DNA of 64,000 nucleotides from NCBI GenBank assembly GCA_002084805.1, contig NBMC01000002.1, forward strand, positions 1 to 64,000, read 5' to 3'. Source of the DNA: Spirochaetaceae bacterium 4572_59. GTDB taxonomy: Bacteria > Spirochaetota > Spirochaetia > DSM-2461. The notes below the pieces were generated by a model that saw only the letters and a program-made list of their open reading frames with translations, was not told the DNA's origin and made no database searches. Each line of letters opens with the position of its first letter. Positions within the stretch are counted from its first letter, which is position 1. The position numbers were made by a program, and so were the translations under genes. This document shows positions 44,160-53,199 of this stretch, in pieces.

Positions 44160-45947
44160 TTATTTCAAAATAGCTTTAATTCTCCGGACGCCTCTGGAAG
44201 AGGACTGTTCCTTCTTAATCACAAACTCACCCAGTTCTGAAGTATTCTCCACATGGGGTCCACCACAGACTTCCGTAGAGAAATCTCCGATAAAGTATAC
44301 CTTAACCTGCTCACCATATTTTGATGAGAAAAGAGCCCGTGCGCCAAGCTCTTTGGCCTCTGCAACTGTCATATTTTTAACAGTAACGGGATGGGCCTTT
44401 TTAATCTGTTCATTAACGATTCTCTGAACTTTCTCCAACTCTTCAGTAGTCATTTTTTCATGATGAGAGAAGTCGAAACGAAGACGTTCTTCTGTAATAT
44501 TACTGCCCTTCTGTTCCACATGCTCTCCCAGGGTAAGAAGCAGAGCTTCATGCAGCAAGTGAGTAGCAGTATGATAACGAGTTGTCATAATAGAATGATC
44601 GGCCAGGCCACCCTTAAAAATCTTGTCCGCACCCTTTTTAGAGGCTTCCTGATGTTTCTTGAATGCTTCGTCGAAGCCGTCGCGATCAACGGTCATGCCA
44701 CTCTCTTCAGCCAGCTCTTCGGTCAATTCCACGGGAAAACCATAGGTATCGTAAAGCTTGAATGCCAAACGTCCGGGGATTATCTTTTTAGGATTTCTCA
44801 AAAGATTGGGAAGCATCTTTTCAAACTCATGTTCCCCTTTCTTGAGAGTTGTATCAAACTGTTTCTCTTCGAGAGTCAGCTCTGTAAGAATCAGCTCTGT
44901 TTTCTCTTGCAGTTCAGTATAAACATCCTTATACATCTCGATGACTACTTTACTGAGATCACTGAGGAAAGTATTTTCAATTCCCAGCTTTCTTCCATGA
45001 CGAACAGCACGGCGTATAAGACGACGCAGGATATAACCCTGACCCAGGTTGGAAGGTTTGGCTCCTCTTGGATCTCCTATAATCATGGTAGCGGCTTTTA
45101 CATGGTCACTGATGATACGGATAGAAATATCCTTCTCTTCAGACTCACCGTATGTGACAGCTGTCAATTTTTCCAGGGCCTTGATAATAGGCTGGAAGAG
45201 CTGTGTTTCATAAACAGATTTTTTTCCCTGAAGCATAGTAATGGTTCTTTCGATTCCCATTCCCGTATCGACACAGGGCCTCTCCATGGGGACATAACTA
45301 CCGTCTTCCATTTTATTGTACTGCATGAAAACATCATTCCAGATTTCAAAATATTTACCACAGTGGCAGCCGGGTTTACAATCAGGGCCACAGGCTTCTT
45401 TTCCAGTATCTATGAACATTTCACTGTCCGGACCACAGGGACCCGTCTTTCCGGCAGGACCCCACCAATTATCTTCCCTCGCCAGGAAAAAGATATGATC
45501 TTCAGGCATTCCCAGTTTGCGCCAGATATTTGCCGCTTCATCATCACGAGGAACTTCATCATCACCGGCAAAAACTGTTACGGATAGTTGTTCCTTATCA
45601 AATCCCATATATTCAGCTGAGGTAAGGAATTCATAACTCATAGTAAGAGCTTCCTCTTTAAAGTAATCCCGGAGAGACCAGTTACCAAGCATTTCAAAAA
45701 ATGTCAGATGAGAAGAATCTCCTACAGATTCAATATCGCCTGTACGGATACACTTCTGATAGTCAGTCAGTCTGCTTCCGGCAGGATGATCTTGACCCAT
45801 AAGATAGGGTACAAGAGGGTGCATACCCGCTGTGGTAAACAGTACGGTCGGATCATTTTCGGGGATCACGGACTGTCCGGATATTTCTGCATGATTTCTT
45901 GAAACAAAGAAATCGATATATTTTTTTCGTAATTCGTTAGCTGTCAT
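44160..45947 (-). CDS. alaS: alanyl-tRNA synthetase, short spirochaete-like form
   Basis: AlaRS charges tRNA-Ala. The catalytic core (FVSRNHAEISGQSVIPENDPTVLFTTAGMHPLVPYL) and the editing domain are present, the latter with zinc-ligand motifs HTATHLLHEAL and CGGPHVENTSELG. The protein ends just after the editing domain at ~595 residues, whereas most bacterial AlaRS has ~875 with a C-Ala domain. Short forms are known in Borrelia and Treponema. The start is Met13 of the track ORF (45947): a TATTAT box ends 6 nt before it and no ribosome site is seen. Confidence 0.92.
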   Translation of the reverse strand: MTANELRKKYIDFFVSRNHAEISGQSVIPENDPTVLFTTAGMHPLVPYLMGQDHPAGSRLTDYQKCIRTGDIESVGDSSHLTFFEMLGNWSLRDYFKEEALTMSYEFLTSAEYMGFDKEQLSVTVFAGDDEVPRDDEAANIWRKLGMPEDHIFFLAREDNWWGPAGKTGPCGPDSEMFIDTGKEACGPDCKPGCHCGKYFEIWNDVFMQYNKMEDGSYVPMERPCVDTGMGIERTITMLQGKKSVYETQLFQPIIKALEKLTAVTYGESEEKDISIRIISDHVKAATMIIGDPRGAKPSNLGQGYILRRLIRRAVRHGRKLGIENTFLSDLSKVVIEMYKDVYTELQEKTELILTELTLEEKQFDTTLKKGEHEFEKMLPNLLRNPKKIIPGRLAFKLYDTYGFPVELTEELAEESGMTVDRDGFDEAFKKHQEASKKGADKIFKGGLADHSIMTTRYHTATHLLHEALLLTLGEHVEQKGSNITEERLRFDFSHHEKMTTEELEKVQRIVNEQIKKAHPVTVKNMTVAEAKELGARALFSSKYGEQVKVYFIGDFSTEVCGGPHVENTSELGEFVIKKEQSSSRGVRRIKAILK

Positions 45948-45953
45948 ATTCGC

Positions 45954-45983
45954 ATAATAATATATGAACAAGCGGATTGGCAA
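45954..45983 (-). promoter_or_regulatory. alaS promoter, leaderless arrangement
   Basis: The minus strand has TTGCCA (45978-45983), an 18-bp spacer and TATTAT (45954-45959), then 6 nt to the alaS ATG. It uses the same -10 box as adk. It lies between alaS and the fliG-like gene just upstream. Confidence 0.55.
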
Positions 45984-45986
45984 GTA

Positions 45987-47186
45987 TCAGATAAGATATT
46001 CATCCTCTTCACTCAAAAGGATATAACTTCCCTCTTCTTGTTTCCGCCGGATCTTTTCCAAAAACTCTTTCGTAATATCCTGAACTTCCTTCCGGGGGAC
46101 CAGAGGAGCGACAATTCTCTCCTCCTCTAGAAGCATTCTTCGTTGAGAAGAAAGATGAGAGAGGATCTGCTCAATAATCCTGTCGTCCTTATCCTTAAGG
46201 AGCAGAACCAGAGTTTCGTTGGCTGTTTCCAGGAGAAGATTCTGCAAATCCCGTGGTCTTAAGTTAAACAGACAGTCCATAGTTAGCAGCTCATCCTGAA
46301 TTCTGTGGCTCAAATCAGGATTCTGTTCTTCCAGATTCCTAAGAATCATCTTCTCCTCCTGAGGATTCATATGTTTGAGGATTTCAGTTAACCTTGCGGG
46401 TCCGTCGATTTCCACGTCATCCTTTCTGGCAATATTATGTACTCTCTCCTGCAGCAATCCTTCCATCTGGACAATAACATCAGGATGCAGCTTCTGCAGC
46501 CGGGCCATCCGTTTAACCAGCATAACCTGTTTTTCGGGTGCCTGGGTCTTGATAAAAGAAGAGACCTTCCCCGCATCCAGAAAAGAGAGAACCAGAGCGA
46601 GAGATTCTACTGGCTCCTCATCCAGAATCTGCAGCAGCTGAGGGAGTGAGAGATCATTCATAAAAGAGAAGGGAGCCGGAAGAGAATCCGGAACAACTTT
46701 ATTGATATACTGACTACTTTTTTCCTCTCCAAAAGCCCTGCTCAGAATATCCCGGGCCATTCCAACACCACCACGGACAGTATGAGGCTGAATACTATAG
46801 CCAAAATCATCGAGAATAAGGCGAGCTTCATCCGGGGAGACAGATTCGATACGGGCGATCTCCGCCGTAATCTGTTCAATTTCCTGCTCACTCATATTCC
46901 GCAAAACAGTACCTGCTTCATCCTTTCCTAAGAGCAGCAGAAAACGAGCTGCTTTTTTAATCCCAGTCAAATCAGTTTCATTTTGACCGTTAAGCTCTCC
47001 AGACTGTACACGACCGGTTTTCAGTAATCCCGGCTTATGGAGTTTGTGATCCACTAATTTTTCTTTCTGATCTTCCATAATAAGAGCCTTCAGAGCCGAA
47101 TTATTACTGTTCTCTTTGCCCTTATCCTGTTTCCGGCTTGTATTCTGCGCTTTATAGGCATCAAGGCCTCTTTGTCCGAATTTCAT
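45987..47186 (-). CDS. FliG-like flagellar switch protein with N-terminal extension
   Basis: Residues ~75-399 follow FliG, the rotor protein that contacts the stator: GIKKAARFLLLLGKDEAGTVLRNMSEQEIEQI (N-domain), EEPVESLALVLSFLDAGKVSSFI (middle) and a C-terminal helical domain. The canonical EHPQTIA reads EEPVESLA, and the C-terminal charged torque helix is poorly conserved. A ~75-residue basic, polar extension comes first. Spirochaetes carry two FliG proteins; this divergent, solitary gene is more like the accessory FliG1. No other flagellar gene is near. Confidence 0.75.
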   Translation of the reverse strand: MKFGQRGLDAYKAQNTSRKQDKGKENSNNSALKALIMEDQKEKLVDHKLHKPGLLKTGRVQSGELNGQNETDLTGIKKAARFLLLLGKDEAGTVLRNMSEQEIEQITAEIARIESVSPDEARLILDDFGYSIQPHTVRGGVGMARDILSRAFGEEKSSQYINKVVPDSLPAPFSFMNDLSLPQLLQILDEEPVESLALVLSFLDAGKVSSFIKTQAPEKQVMLVKRMARLQKLHPDVIVQMEGLLQERVHNIARKDDVEIDGPARLTEILKHMNPQEEKMILRNLEEQNPDLSHRIQDELLTMDCLFNLRPRDLQNLLLETANETLVLLLKDKDDRIIEQILSHLSSQRRMLLEEERIVAPLVPRKEVQDITKEFLEKIRRKQEEGSYILLSEEDEYLI

Positions 47187-47287
47187 AAATTCATCATACC
47201 TTCCGCCTTAACAGGGGTCAACTGAGAGTTTTCCTTTTTTTGTTCTGTTTAAGCTTTTGCCTGCCGAAGATGAGAGTGAGAATAAAC

Positions 47288-48547
47288 ATGAAAAATACGA
47301 AATTTCTTATTTTATTACTGATCCTCAATTTTCTTCAGCTAAACGCCGAGGAACCTTCTCTTGGAGAGAAGGAAATGTCCTTTGCTCCCTTTGCCTCCCG
47401 CTTCAAGGCCGAAGCGAAGGGATCGTCCATTCTACTCAGCTGGCGCGATGCCAGAAACCTGGAGAATCCACGCTATCATATCTACTATTCTGAAGAACCT
47501 ATCAACAGGGTATCATTTGAAAAGACCGTTCCACTAATAACACTTTCAAGCGGGAAGGAACAGTATATCTATGAACCGGAAGATGGCAAAGAACGATATT
47601 TTCTGATTCTTGCTGAAGAAAAGGGACAACTTTTTGATGTCTTTATTCCCTATCGGAATATGACCATGAGTCCTACAGCAGCTATTCTTCATGTGGTGGA
47701 GGAGGAAAAAGCAAGCCTTATCTCTGGTCTAAAGGTTTTTCCCGATCTGCAGAATATGACTATCAGCGGAAAATCCTCACGCCCCGAACGGCAGGTTATC
47801 CTCTTCAGAAGTACTGAAAAAATGAAGGTGCGGGCAGATCTTGCAAAAGCCGCCCGTGTCTGCACATTGACTGGAAATAATCTGTACTGGAAAGACCAGA
47901 TCGTACCGGGTATCCCCTTTTATTACGCTCTTGTTGACCGGGATCTGTTTGATTCAGGAAGTGATGCCATACTCTATGAAGGAAGCGTAAGCCTTGAATC
48001 TGTTCTTATTGAACTGAATGAATGGAATCCTCAGAAAGCTCATGTTTTTCAATTTTCCACACGTCACATTCCCCTGCCTGTGTTGAATATCACTAGGGAT
48101 ATTGAAAAAGGAAAAGCTCTTCCAGGTCCGGTCCTACCCGAGTCTCCCGTAGAACTGAGTTCTGAAACAGCTCTGAAACTGGCGGAACTTAAGTTCGGGA
48201 AATCCCTGCACTCCGTTATGTGGATGGAAGCAGAGATCCTGCCTGCTGATAAGGGAGAGACCATAAACCCCGCCATACAGGGAATACCTCTCCTCCTGGA
48301 GAACCAGGACTGGGAATCTGTTATCAAGAGAACAGACAGAGAACTGCTTGATCCCTGCGAAAAGGAAACAGAGGCCAGGCTTCACTACTATAGAGCACAA
48401 GCCCGGTACTTTAAGGGAGATCTGGAATATGCCTTTATGGATTTTTTATCTTCAAGGGAACTGTATTACAGCGAATCTGATGTGTGGATTTATAACATAT
48501 TCAAACTGAAAGAGAAAGAGACCAGAAGGGAAAGGGTGGCGTTTTAG
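47288..48547 (+). CDS. secreted protein with FN3-like domains, unknown function
   Basis: The start at 47288 (MKNTKFLILLL) gives a signal peptide ending at QLNAEE; upstream Mets at 47240 and 47270 are alternatives. The body has two fibronectin-III-like stretches (FKAEAKGSSILLSWRDARNLENPRYHIYYSEEPI and a second near 165-240). A C-terminal helical TPR-like pair follows (EARLHYYRAQARYFKGDLEYAFMDFLSS). It is probably periplasmic or surface-attached. It runs toward the GH57-like gene and away from fliG. No family is recognised. Confidence 0.6.
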   Translation: MKNTKFLILLLILNFLQLNAEEPSLGEKEMSFAPFASRFKAEAKGSSILLSWRDARNLENPRYHIYYSEEPINRVSFEKTVPLITLSSGKEQYIYEPEDGKERYFLILAEEKGQLFDVFIPYRNMTMSPTAAILHVVEEEKASLISGLKVFPDLQNMTISGKSSRPERQVILFRSTEKMKVRADLAKAARVCTLTGNNLYWKDQIVPGIPFYYALVDRDLFDSGSDAILYEGSVSLESVLIELNEWNPQKAHVFQFSTRHIPLPVLNITRDIEKGKALPGPVLPESPVELSSETALKLAELKFGKSLHSVMWMEAEILPADKGETINPAIQGIPLLLENQDWESVIKRTDRELLDPCEKETEARLHYYRAQARYFKGDLEYAFMDFLSSRELYYSESDVWIYNIFKLKEKETRRERVAF

Positions 48548-48560
48548 ACTCGTTTTTAAA

Positions 48561-50558
48561 TCAGGCGAAAGCCTTTCCTTTACTTTTTCCTATTTTCAGA
48601 CTGATATCAAGTATCCATGATTCTCCGGGAAAAAGGATAATCTGCCACTGAGGAAGAAAGGTTGTTCCCTGATAAAGGGATTCAACTGTCTCTGATCCTG
48701 GATAGACATAGGCTGTCTCCAGTGGAAAACTCCAGAATTTTTCGGGAGAGAGAGAGTAGTCCACCTGAATAGTGGTGTTATTCATAAGGTCTTGAATCTG
48801 AAGAATTTTCAGAGTTGTCAACTCTGTTGGTTTCGCGTCAAAATTAAGAAATTCTTCCATCTGATTGATATAACAGAAGCGTGATTCATAGGTTTCGGGT
48901 GCTGGTAGGGCCAGATTAAACTCACTGCCGAAACAATACTCGCACTTTTCATAACCCATATTGGTAATTTCATACTGTAGCTCAATGCTATTCCGTTTGA
49001 AATTATATTGTTTCTTAACTTTTAGGGGAGATTTTCTACCTTTTGTACTAACTGATCCGTTACGGGAGAAAACCAATACCTGTTTTTCACGGTTATGATT
49101 CTGAACATCGTACACCCCGTTCAAAAAGTCACCGGAATCGCTATAGTTGTTCGCCATAAAGGATTTCAAATTCACGTCTTCCAAAAAGTGATCATGAAAA
49201 CCCTTTCTTGAATAGGAATCATGCAATTTCACCGATGAGAGACTGCTGAAGTCCTGATAGCGGGACATTGTATTAAGATAATTCCAGCTGGAAGGAAGAT
49301 AATCCAGTTCGAAAAGAGTACCACCCTTCTGGTGGGCATAGGCATTCATGGTATATCCCTGATAGAGGTATTCCATCCGTCCGTCCATATCAAAATCGAC
49401 AGCCGTAAGAGCCGGGATAAAAATACCCTTTTCTCTTGTAACTTTTTCAGCCTCGATCAAAAAGCGATAGGCATTATGCCGGAGCTGAATATCATACAAG
49501 CCTCTATCCGGACCATGCCAGTAGGGACTGTGATTCTGTCCCTTCCATAACTCTTCTCTGGCGGACTTTTTCCGATATTTATCACCACGAACCTGATTCA
49601 CCTGAACCTGGGTATACATCATCTTTGAATACAAAAGAGTACTCTCTCGATAGTTCGTCAGAAAATGTCTGTAATGACGATAATCATTCTTATCTTTTAT
49701 ACCATCAGACTGACTCCACTCCATCAGACTGGTAAAGGTAGTAGTGGGAAAATATCTTTTTTCAGCCAAAGGATTACTGCGTATTATTTTTCCGGGAAGA
49801 TCCGAATTGATCCATTCACGATTATTCTGAAGCAAAAGAAAAAACTCTTCCAACCAGGCGCTATCACAGAGAACAGCTTTTCTCGAAGATTTAACCGACA
49901 TGGATTCTCCCGACAGGAGAAGAGAAACAACGGGGGACGGTCCTGCTTTCTCAGTAAAATCCTTCAAGCTGGCGATTATCTGTTCAGGTGAATCATGAAA
50001 CATACGCTGGCTCAATCTGTGACAGAGCGGCAGGACATGCATGGTTTTTCCCTGATCTTCCGTTAAGACGGGATCAAAAAGTCGTTTTTCCCTAACTCCT
50101 GCATCACTGAAGATGCGTTCATCAAGAAAGAAGTACTCCATTCCACAGCTTTTAAGAGTATAGGCAAGCTGATTCTCCCATAGATTCCCGGAAATCCAGA
50201 ATCCACGGGATCGTCTGCCAAAGGTTTTCCTTAAATAGGTAATCATCATTTCGATCTGCCCCACCCTATCGGATGAGGGTATCAGAGGAAGAATAGGTTC
50301 AAAGTAACTGCCACCGAGGATTTCTACCTGTTTCCGATCCACCATTTCGCGGAGAACAGTTATAAATTCAGGGTGTCTCTTTTCCAGCCAGGAAAGAAGG
50401 GGCCCTGAATAATGAAGGGATAAAGCCAGCTCGGGATAGTTGTAAACAGTCGTCAGAAAAGGTTTATAGGCTTTCTGATAGGCTTCCTCATAGAGGTGTT
50501 CCTGTAGACCAAGAGGTTGTGTATTGTATGTTCCGAATACTAGCTTTATCTTCTTCAT
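48561..50558 (-). CDS. GH57 4-alpha-glucanotransferase-like pseudoenzyme
   Basis: The 665-residue protein follows family GH57 4-alpha-glucanotransferases in order: FGTYNTQPLG (residues 8-17, usually HNHQPxG), EILGGSYFEPILPLIP (79-94) and RGFWISGNLWE (118-128, usually WLTERVW). LLSGES (214-219, usually DDGEKFG) follows, then the DUF1925/1926-like C-terminal beta domains. Both catalytic residues appear lost: the nucleophile Glu position is Gly124 and the acid/base Asp position is Ser216. Both metal-site-like His of motif 1 are gone too. It may bind glycans or serve as a sensor. It lies 34 bp after rnfB with no ribosome site at its ATG. Confidence 0.78.
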   Translation of the reverse strand: MKKIKLVFGTYNTQPLGLQEHLYEEAYQKAYKPFLTTVYNYPELALSLHYSGPLLSWLEKRHPEFITVLREMVDRKQVEILGGSYFEPILPLIPSSDRVGQIEMMITYLRKTFGRRSRGFWISGNLWENQLAYTLKSCGMEYFFLDERIFSDAGVREKRLFDPVLTEDQGKTMHVLPLCHRLSQRMFHDSPEQIIASLKDFTEKAGPSPVVSLLLSGESMSVKSSRKAVLCDSAWLEEFFLLLQNNREWINSDLPGKIIRSNPLAEKRYFPTTTFTSLMEWSQSDGIKDKNDYRHYRHFLTNYRESTLLYSKMMYTQVQVNQVRGDKYRKKSAREELWKGQNHSPYWHGPDRGLYDIQLRHNAYRFLIEAEKVTREKGIFIPALTAVDFDMDGRMEYLYQGYTMNAYAHQKGGTLFELDYLPSSWNYLNTMSRYQDFSSLSSVKLHDSYSRKGFHDHFLEDVNLKSFMANNYSDSGDFLNGVYDVQNHNREKQVLVFSRNGSVSTKGRKSPLKVKKQYNFKRNSIELQYEITNMGYEKCEYCFGSEFNLALPAPETYESRFCYINQMEEFLNFDAKPTELTTLKILQIQDLMNNTTIQVDYSLSPEKFWSFPLETAYVYPGSETVESLYQGTTFLPQWQIILFPGESWILDISLKIGKSKGKAFA

Positions 50559-50592
50559 TTATTAATGCAATATAAAAAACAGCAGATGCCTT

Positions 50593-51438
50593 TTATTCGA
50601 CTTCCATTGTTTCATTAGATTTTCTTTCTGCATAGGGGATTATACATTTTACCGGACATTTCTGTACGGCATCAGCCCTACCGGGTCCCCTATTATCATA
50701 CTGTATTATTGACAAATTATCTTGTACTTTATAACCGGCTTCGGGAAATTTTTTCTCACAAATCTTACAGCCGATACAACCGACACTACATTTTGCCTTG
50801 GTATCTTTTCCTTTATCTTTCGAATTACAGGCCACAATGAAGTCCGCATCTTCGGGAATCATTCTGATAACTCCATTAGGACAGATCTCTACACATTTAC
50901 CGCAGGAGATACAAAGTTCAGGTTTAACCCGGACAAGTCCATCCCCTGTTTTCTCAATGGCATTGGCGGGACAGACATTGATACAGCTTCCCAGACCGAG
51001 ACAACCGTACTTGCAGTCCTTGCTTCCGCCAAAAAGGAGAGAGGCAGCATTACAATCAGTCAGGCCCTCGTATTCAAAACTCCGGCTGGTCTTATCATTG
51101 GATCCCATACAGTGGACATAGGCCACCATGCGTGTGGCATTAAGATCCACCTCAATACCCATGATTTTTCCAATGGCTGCCAAAGATTCGGGACCACCGG
51201 GTTTACACTTGCTAAGATCATCATCTTTCTTTTCAGCCACTGCTTCAGCATAGCTGGAACAACCGGCATAACCACAGGATCCGCAATTCAATCCCGGCAG
51301 AGCATTCTCCAATGCTTCTACGGTTTCATCCTTCTCTACTTTCAGCTTTTTAGAAGCCACAGCAAGACCTAGCCCCAGTAGCCCTCCAAAAAGAACAGTG
51401 GAAAGGAATCCCCAGAAAATTCTTAATATTTCGTCCAT
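50593..51438 (-). CDS. rnfB: Rnf complex subunit RnfB
   Basis: This is the ferredoxin-docking subunit. An N-terminal membrane helix precedes an Fe-S domain (NCGSCGYAGCSSYAEAV), then 4Fe-4S motifs CLGLGSCINVCP and CISCGKCVEICP and a further Cys-rich segment CSVGCIGCKICEKKFP. It passes electrons from reduced ferredoxin into the membrane part. The ATG at 51438 is preferred over the TTG three bases earlier. It is the last rnf gene, after rnfA, in order C-D-G-E-A-B. Confidence 0.95.
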   Translation of the reverse strand: MDEILRIFWGFLSTVLFGGLLGLGLAVASKKLKVEKDETVEALENALPGLNCGSCGYAGCSSYAEAVAEKKDDDLSKCKPGGPESLAAIGKIMGIEVDLNATRMVAYVHCMGSNDKTSRSFEYEGLTDCNAASLLFGGSKDCKYGCLGLGSCINVCPANAIEKTGDGLVRVKPELCISCGKCVEICPNGVIRMIPEDADFIVACNSKDKGKDTKAKCSVGCIGCKICEKKFPEAGYKVQDNLSIIQYDNRGPGRADAVQKCPVKCIIPYAERKSNETMEVE

Positions 51439-51445
51439 CAACTTC

Positions 51446-52036
51446 TTATCCTATCAGATTATTCAGTAAGGCTTTATCAAAAGCCATAAAAGCCATTGCC
51501 ATCAAACCACCACTGATAAAAGCGATGGGTGCGTCTTTCAGATAACGGGGAACTTTTTCGGTTTCCATCTGAACCCGGACAGCTGACATCAGGGTAATTG
51601 CCAGCAGGAATCCGAGACCTCCGGAAAAACCGGCGGTAAAACTTTCAATGACATTGTAGCCGCTGTTAACATTAATCAGTGCAATACCCATAACAGCACA
51701 GTTTGTTGTAATCAAAGGCAGATAGATACCCAGAGCCTTATAAAGGATGGGAGAATACTTCTGCACCACCATCTCAACCAGCTGAACAAGGGCCGCAATG
51801 ATCAGAATGAAGACAATAGTCTGCAGATAGATCAAACCCAGTGGCAGCAGAATCATATGGTAAATAGCCCATGTAACCAGAGAGGCGATGGACATTACAA
51901 AAGTTACAGCGAATCCCATTCCCAATGCGGATTCCACATTCTTGGAAACTCCGATAAACGGACAGAGTCCAAGAAACTGAGACAAGATAACATTACTGAT
52001 AAAAACATAGGTTATTATAATTCCTAAATAGGACAT
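51446..52036 (-). CDS. rnfA: Rnf complex subunit RnfA
   Basis: An integral membrane subunit with six helices, related to NqrE: FISNVILSQFLGLCPFIGVSKNVESALGMG and TTNCAVMGIALI with the cysteines used for the intramembrane Fe-S cluster. At 196 residues it is typical. It begins on the last base of rnfE. Confidence 0.95.
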   Translation of the reverse strand: MSYLGIIITYVFISNVILSQFLGLCPFIGVSKNVESALGMGFAVTFVMSIASLVTWAIYHMILLPLGLIYLQTIVFILIIAALVQLVEMVVQKYSPILYKALGIYLPLITTNCAVMGIALINVNSGYNVIESFTAGFSGGLGFLLAITLMSAVRVQMETEKVPRYLKDAPIAFISGGLMAMAFMAFDKALLNNLIG

Positions 52037-52659
52037 CAGGAAGCCTCCTTAGCGGGTCTTTCACTGAGCCAGTTGAAGAGGGCTTTTAAATACCCTACAA
52101 CCAGCAGCGCTCCTGCTGAAAGGGATATAATTCTAATCGGAGCATTAACAAGACCGGGAATCTCAATCACACCATCAAAACTTCCCATGGGGAAGAGTGT
52201 GATAGTTCCAGCACCAAATACCTCACGAATCAGTGAAATAAGAGTGAGACCGAAAAAGAAACCAAGCCCCATACTCAGGGCATCCACAATAGAATCTTTC
52301 ACATTATTCTTACTGGCAAAAGCTTCCGCACGACCAAGAATAATACAGTTAACAACAATCAGCTGTACAAATACACCCAAACTCTTGGAAAGAGAAGGGG
52401 CATAAGCCTGCATCAGCAGGTCTACCAGGGTTACAAACGTCGCAATAATAACAATATAGGCAGGGATGTGAACTTCTTCTGGAATGAAATTTTTCAGAAG
52501 GGAAACCATTATATTGGATCCCAACAGTACAAATAGAACCCCCACACTCATACCCAGGGCATTTACAACCTGAGTAGAAACAGCCAGAGAGGGACATAGT
52601 CCCAGCATCAGGATAAAAATAGGGTTTTCCCGAATAAATCCTTTGGTTAATTCACTCAT
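52036..52659 (-). CDS. rnfE: Rnf complex subunit RnfE
   Basis: Six-helix membrane subunit related to NqrD. It shows NPIFILMLGLCPSLAVSTQVVNALGMS and IVVNCIILGRAEAFASKN, each with a conserved Cys for the cluster shared with RnfA. At 207 residues it is typical, and it adjoins rnfG directly. Confidence 0.95.
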   Translation of the reverse strand: MSELTKGFIRENPIFILMLGLCPSLAVSTQVVNALGMSVGVLFVLLGSNIMVSLLKNFIPEEVHIPAYIVIIATFVTLVDLLMQAYAPSLSKSLGVFVQLIVVNCIILGRAEAFASKNNVKDSIVDALSMGLGFFFGLTLISLIREVFGAGTITLFPMGSFDGVIEIPGLVNAPIRIISLSAGALLVVGYLKALFNWLSERPAKEAS

Positions 52660-53199
52660 TTACTTGTCTCCCAGGGTTTTAACATAGTCAGAACCCTCTT
52701 TTACAGTATTAGCAACAGCTGAAAATGTGATGGTAGCACCGGTAATGGTATCCGGAGACTCCTGAATCATATCCTTGGAAACAGGAACCGGTTCGGATCC
52801 TCCCTTACCACGGAATTTATCCATATAAGAACTTTTTTCAGCCTTCTTACCCAGACCGGGGGTTTCAGAATTATCCATCAGTACCACATCCATAACAGTA
52901 CCGTCGGGTTTATAGGAGGCAAGAATCTTCAAATCACCACCATAACCCTTTCCGGTCATATCAAGAATCCAACCGCCGGGTCCCTCAATGGGATAGCGTG
53001 AAGTTATTATTCCCTCTGCAAGATCTTCTTTCGCACCGGGGGTTCCCTCTTCAATAAGAGAAATCAGGGCATTCTGAAGTTCAATCTTTTTTCTTTCAGC
53101 AATAATAGGTTCTGTTACACTGTTAATAATTCCCAATAATAACGCGGAAATGGCACAAATCAGAGCCAGTTTACCCGCTTTTTTCACGGTCGATGTCAT
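52660..53199 (-). CDS. rnfG: Rnf complex subunit RnfG
   Basis: A periplasmic, membrane-anchored flavoprotein. The covalent FMN site is DTITGATITFSAV, where the final Thr of TGAT takes the flavin. An N-terminal helix anchors it. It has 179 residues, and rnfD overlaps its start by ATGA. Confidence 0.93.
   Translation of the reverse strand: MTSTVKKAGKLALICAISALLLGIINSVTEPIIAERKKIELQNALISLIEEGTPGAKEDLAEGIITSRYPIEGPGGWILDMTGKGYGGDLKILASYKPDGTVMDVVLMDNSETPGLGKKAEKSSYMDKFRGKGGSEPVPVSKDMIQESPDTITGATITFSAVANTVKEGSDYVKTLGDK

Noticed and set aside
44391-45587. 398-aa plus-strand ORF opposite alaS
   Set aside because: It is antisense to the conserved AlaRS frame, is rich in Phe/Leu/Ser as expected from complementing a coding strand, and has no domain or ribosome site.
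48561-50558. Active alpha-amylase or glucanotransferase
   Set aside because: The positions of both catalytic carboxylates are Gly and Ser, so an active GH57 assignment is not supported by the motifs.
50722-51372. 216-aa plus-strand ORF opposite rnfB
   Set aside because: It is the mirror of the Cys-rich RnfB frame, with no recognisable motif.
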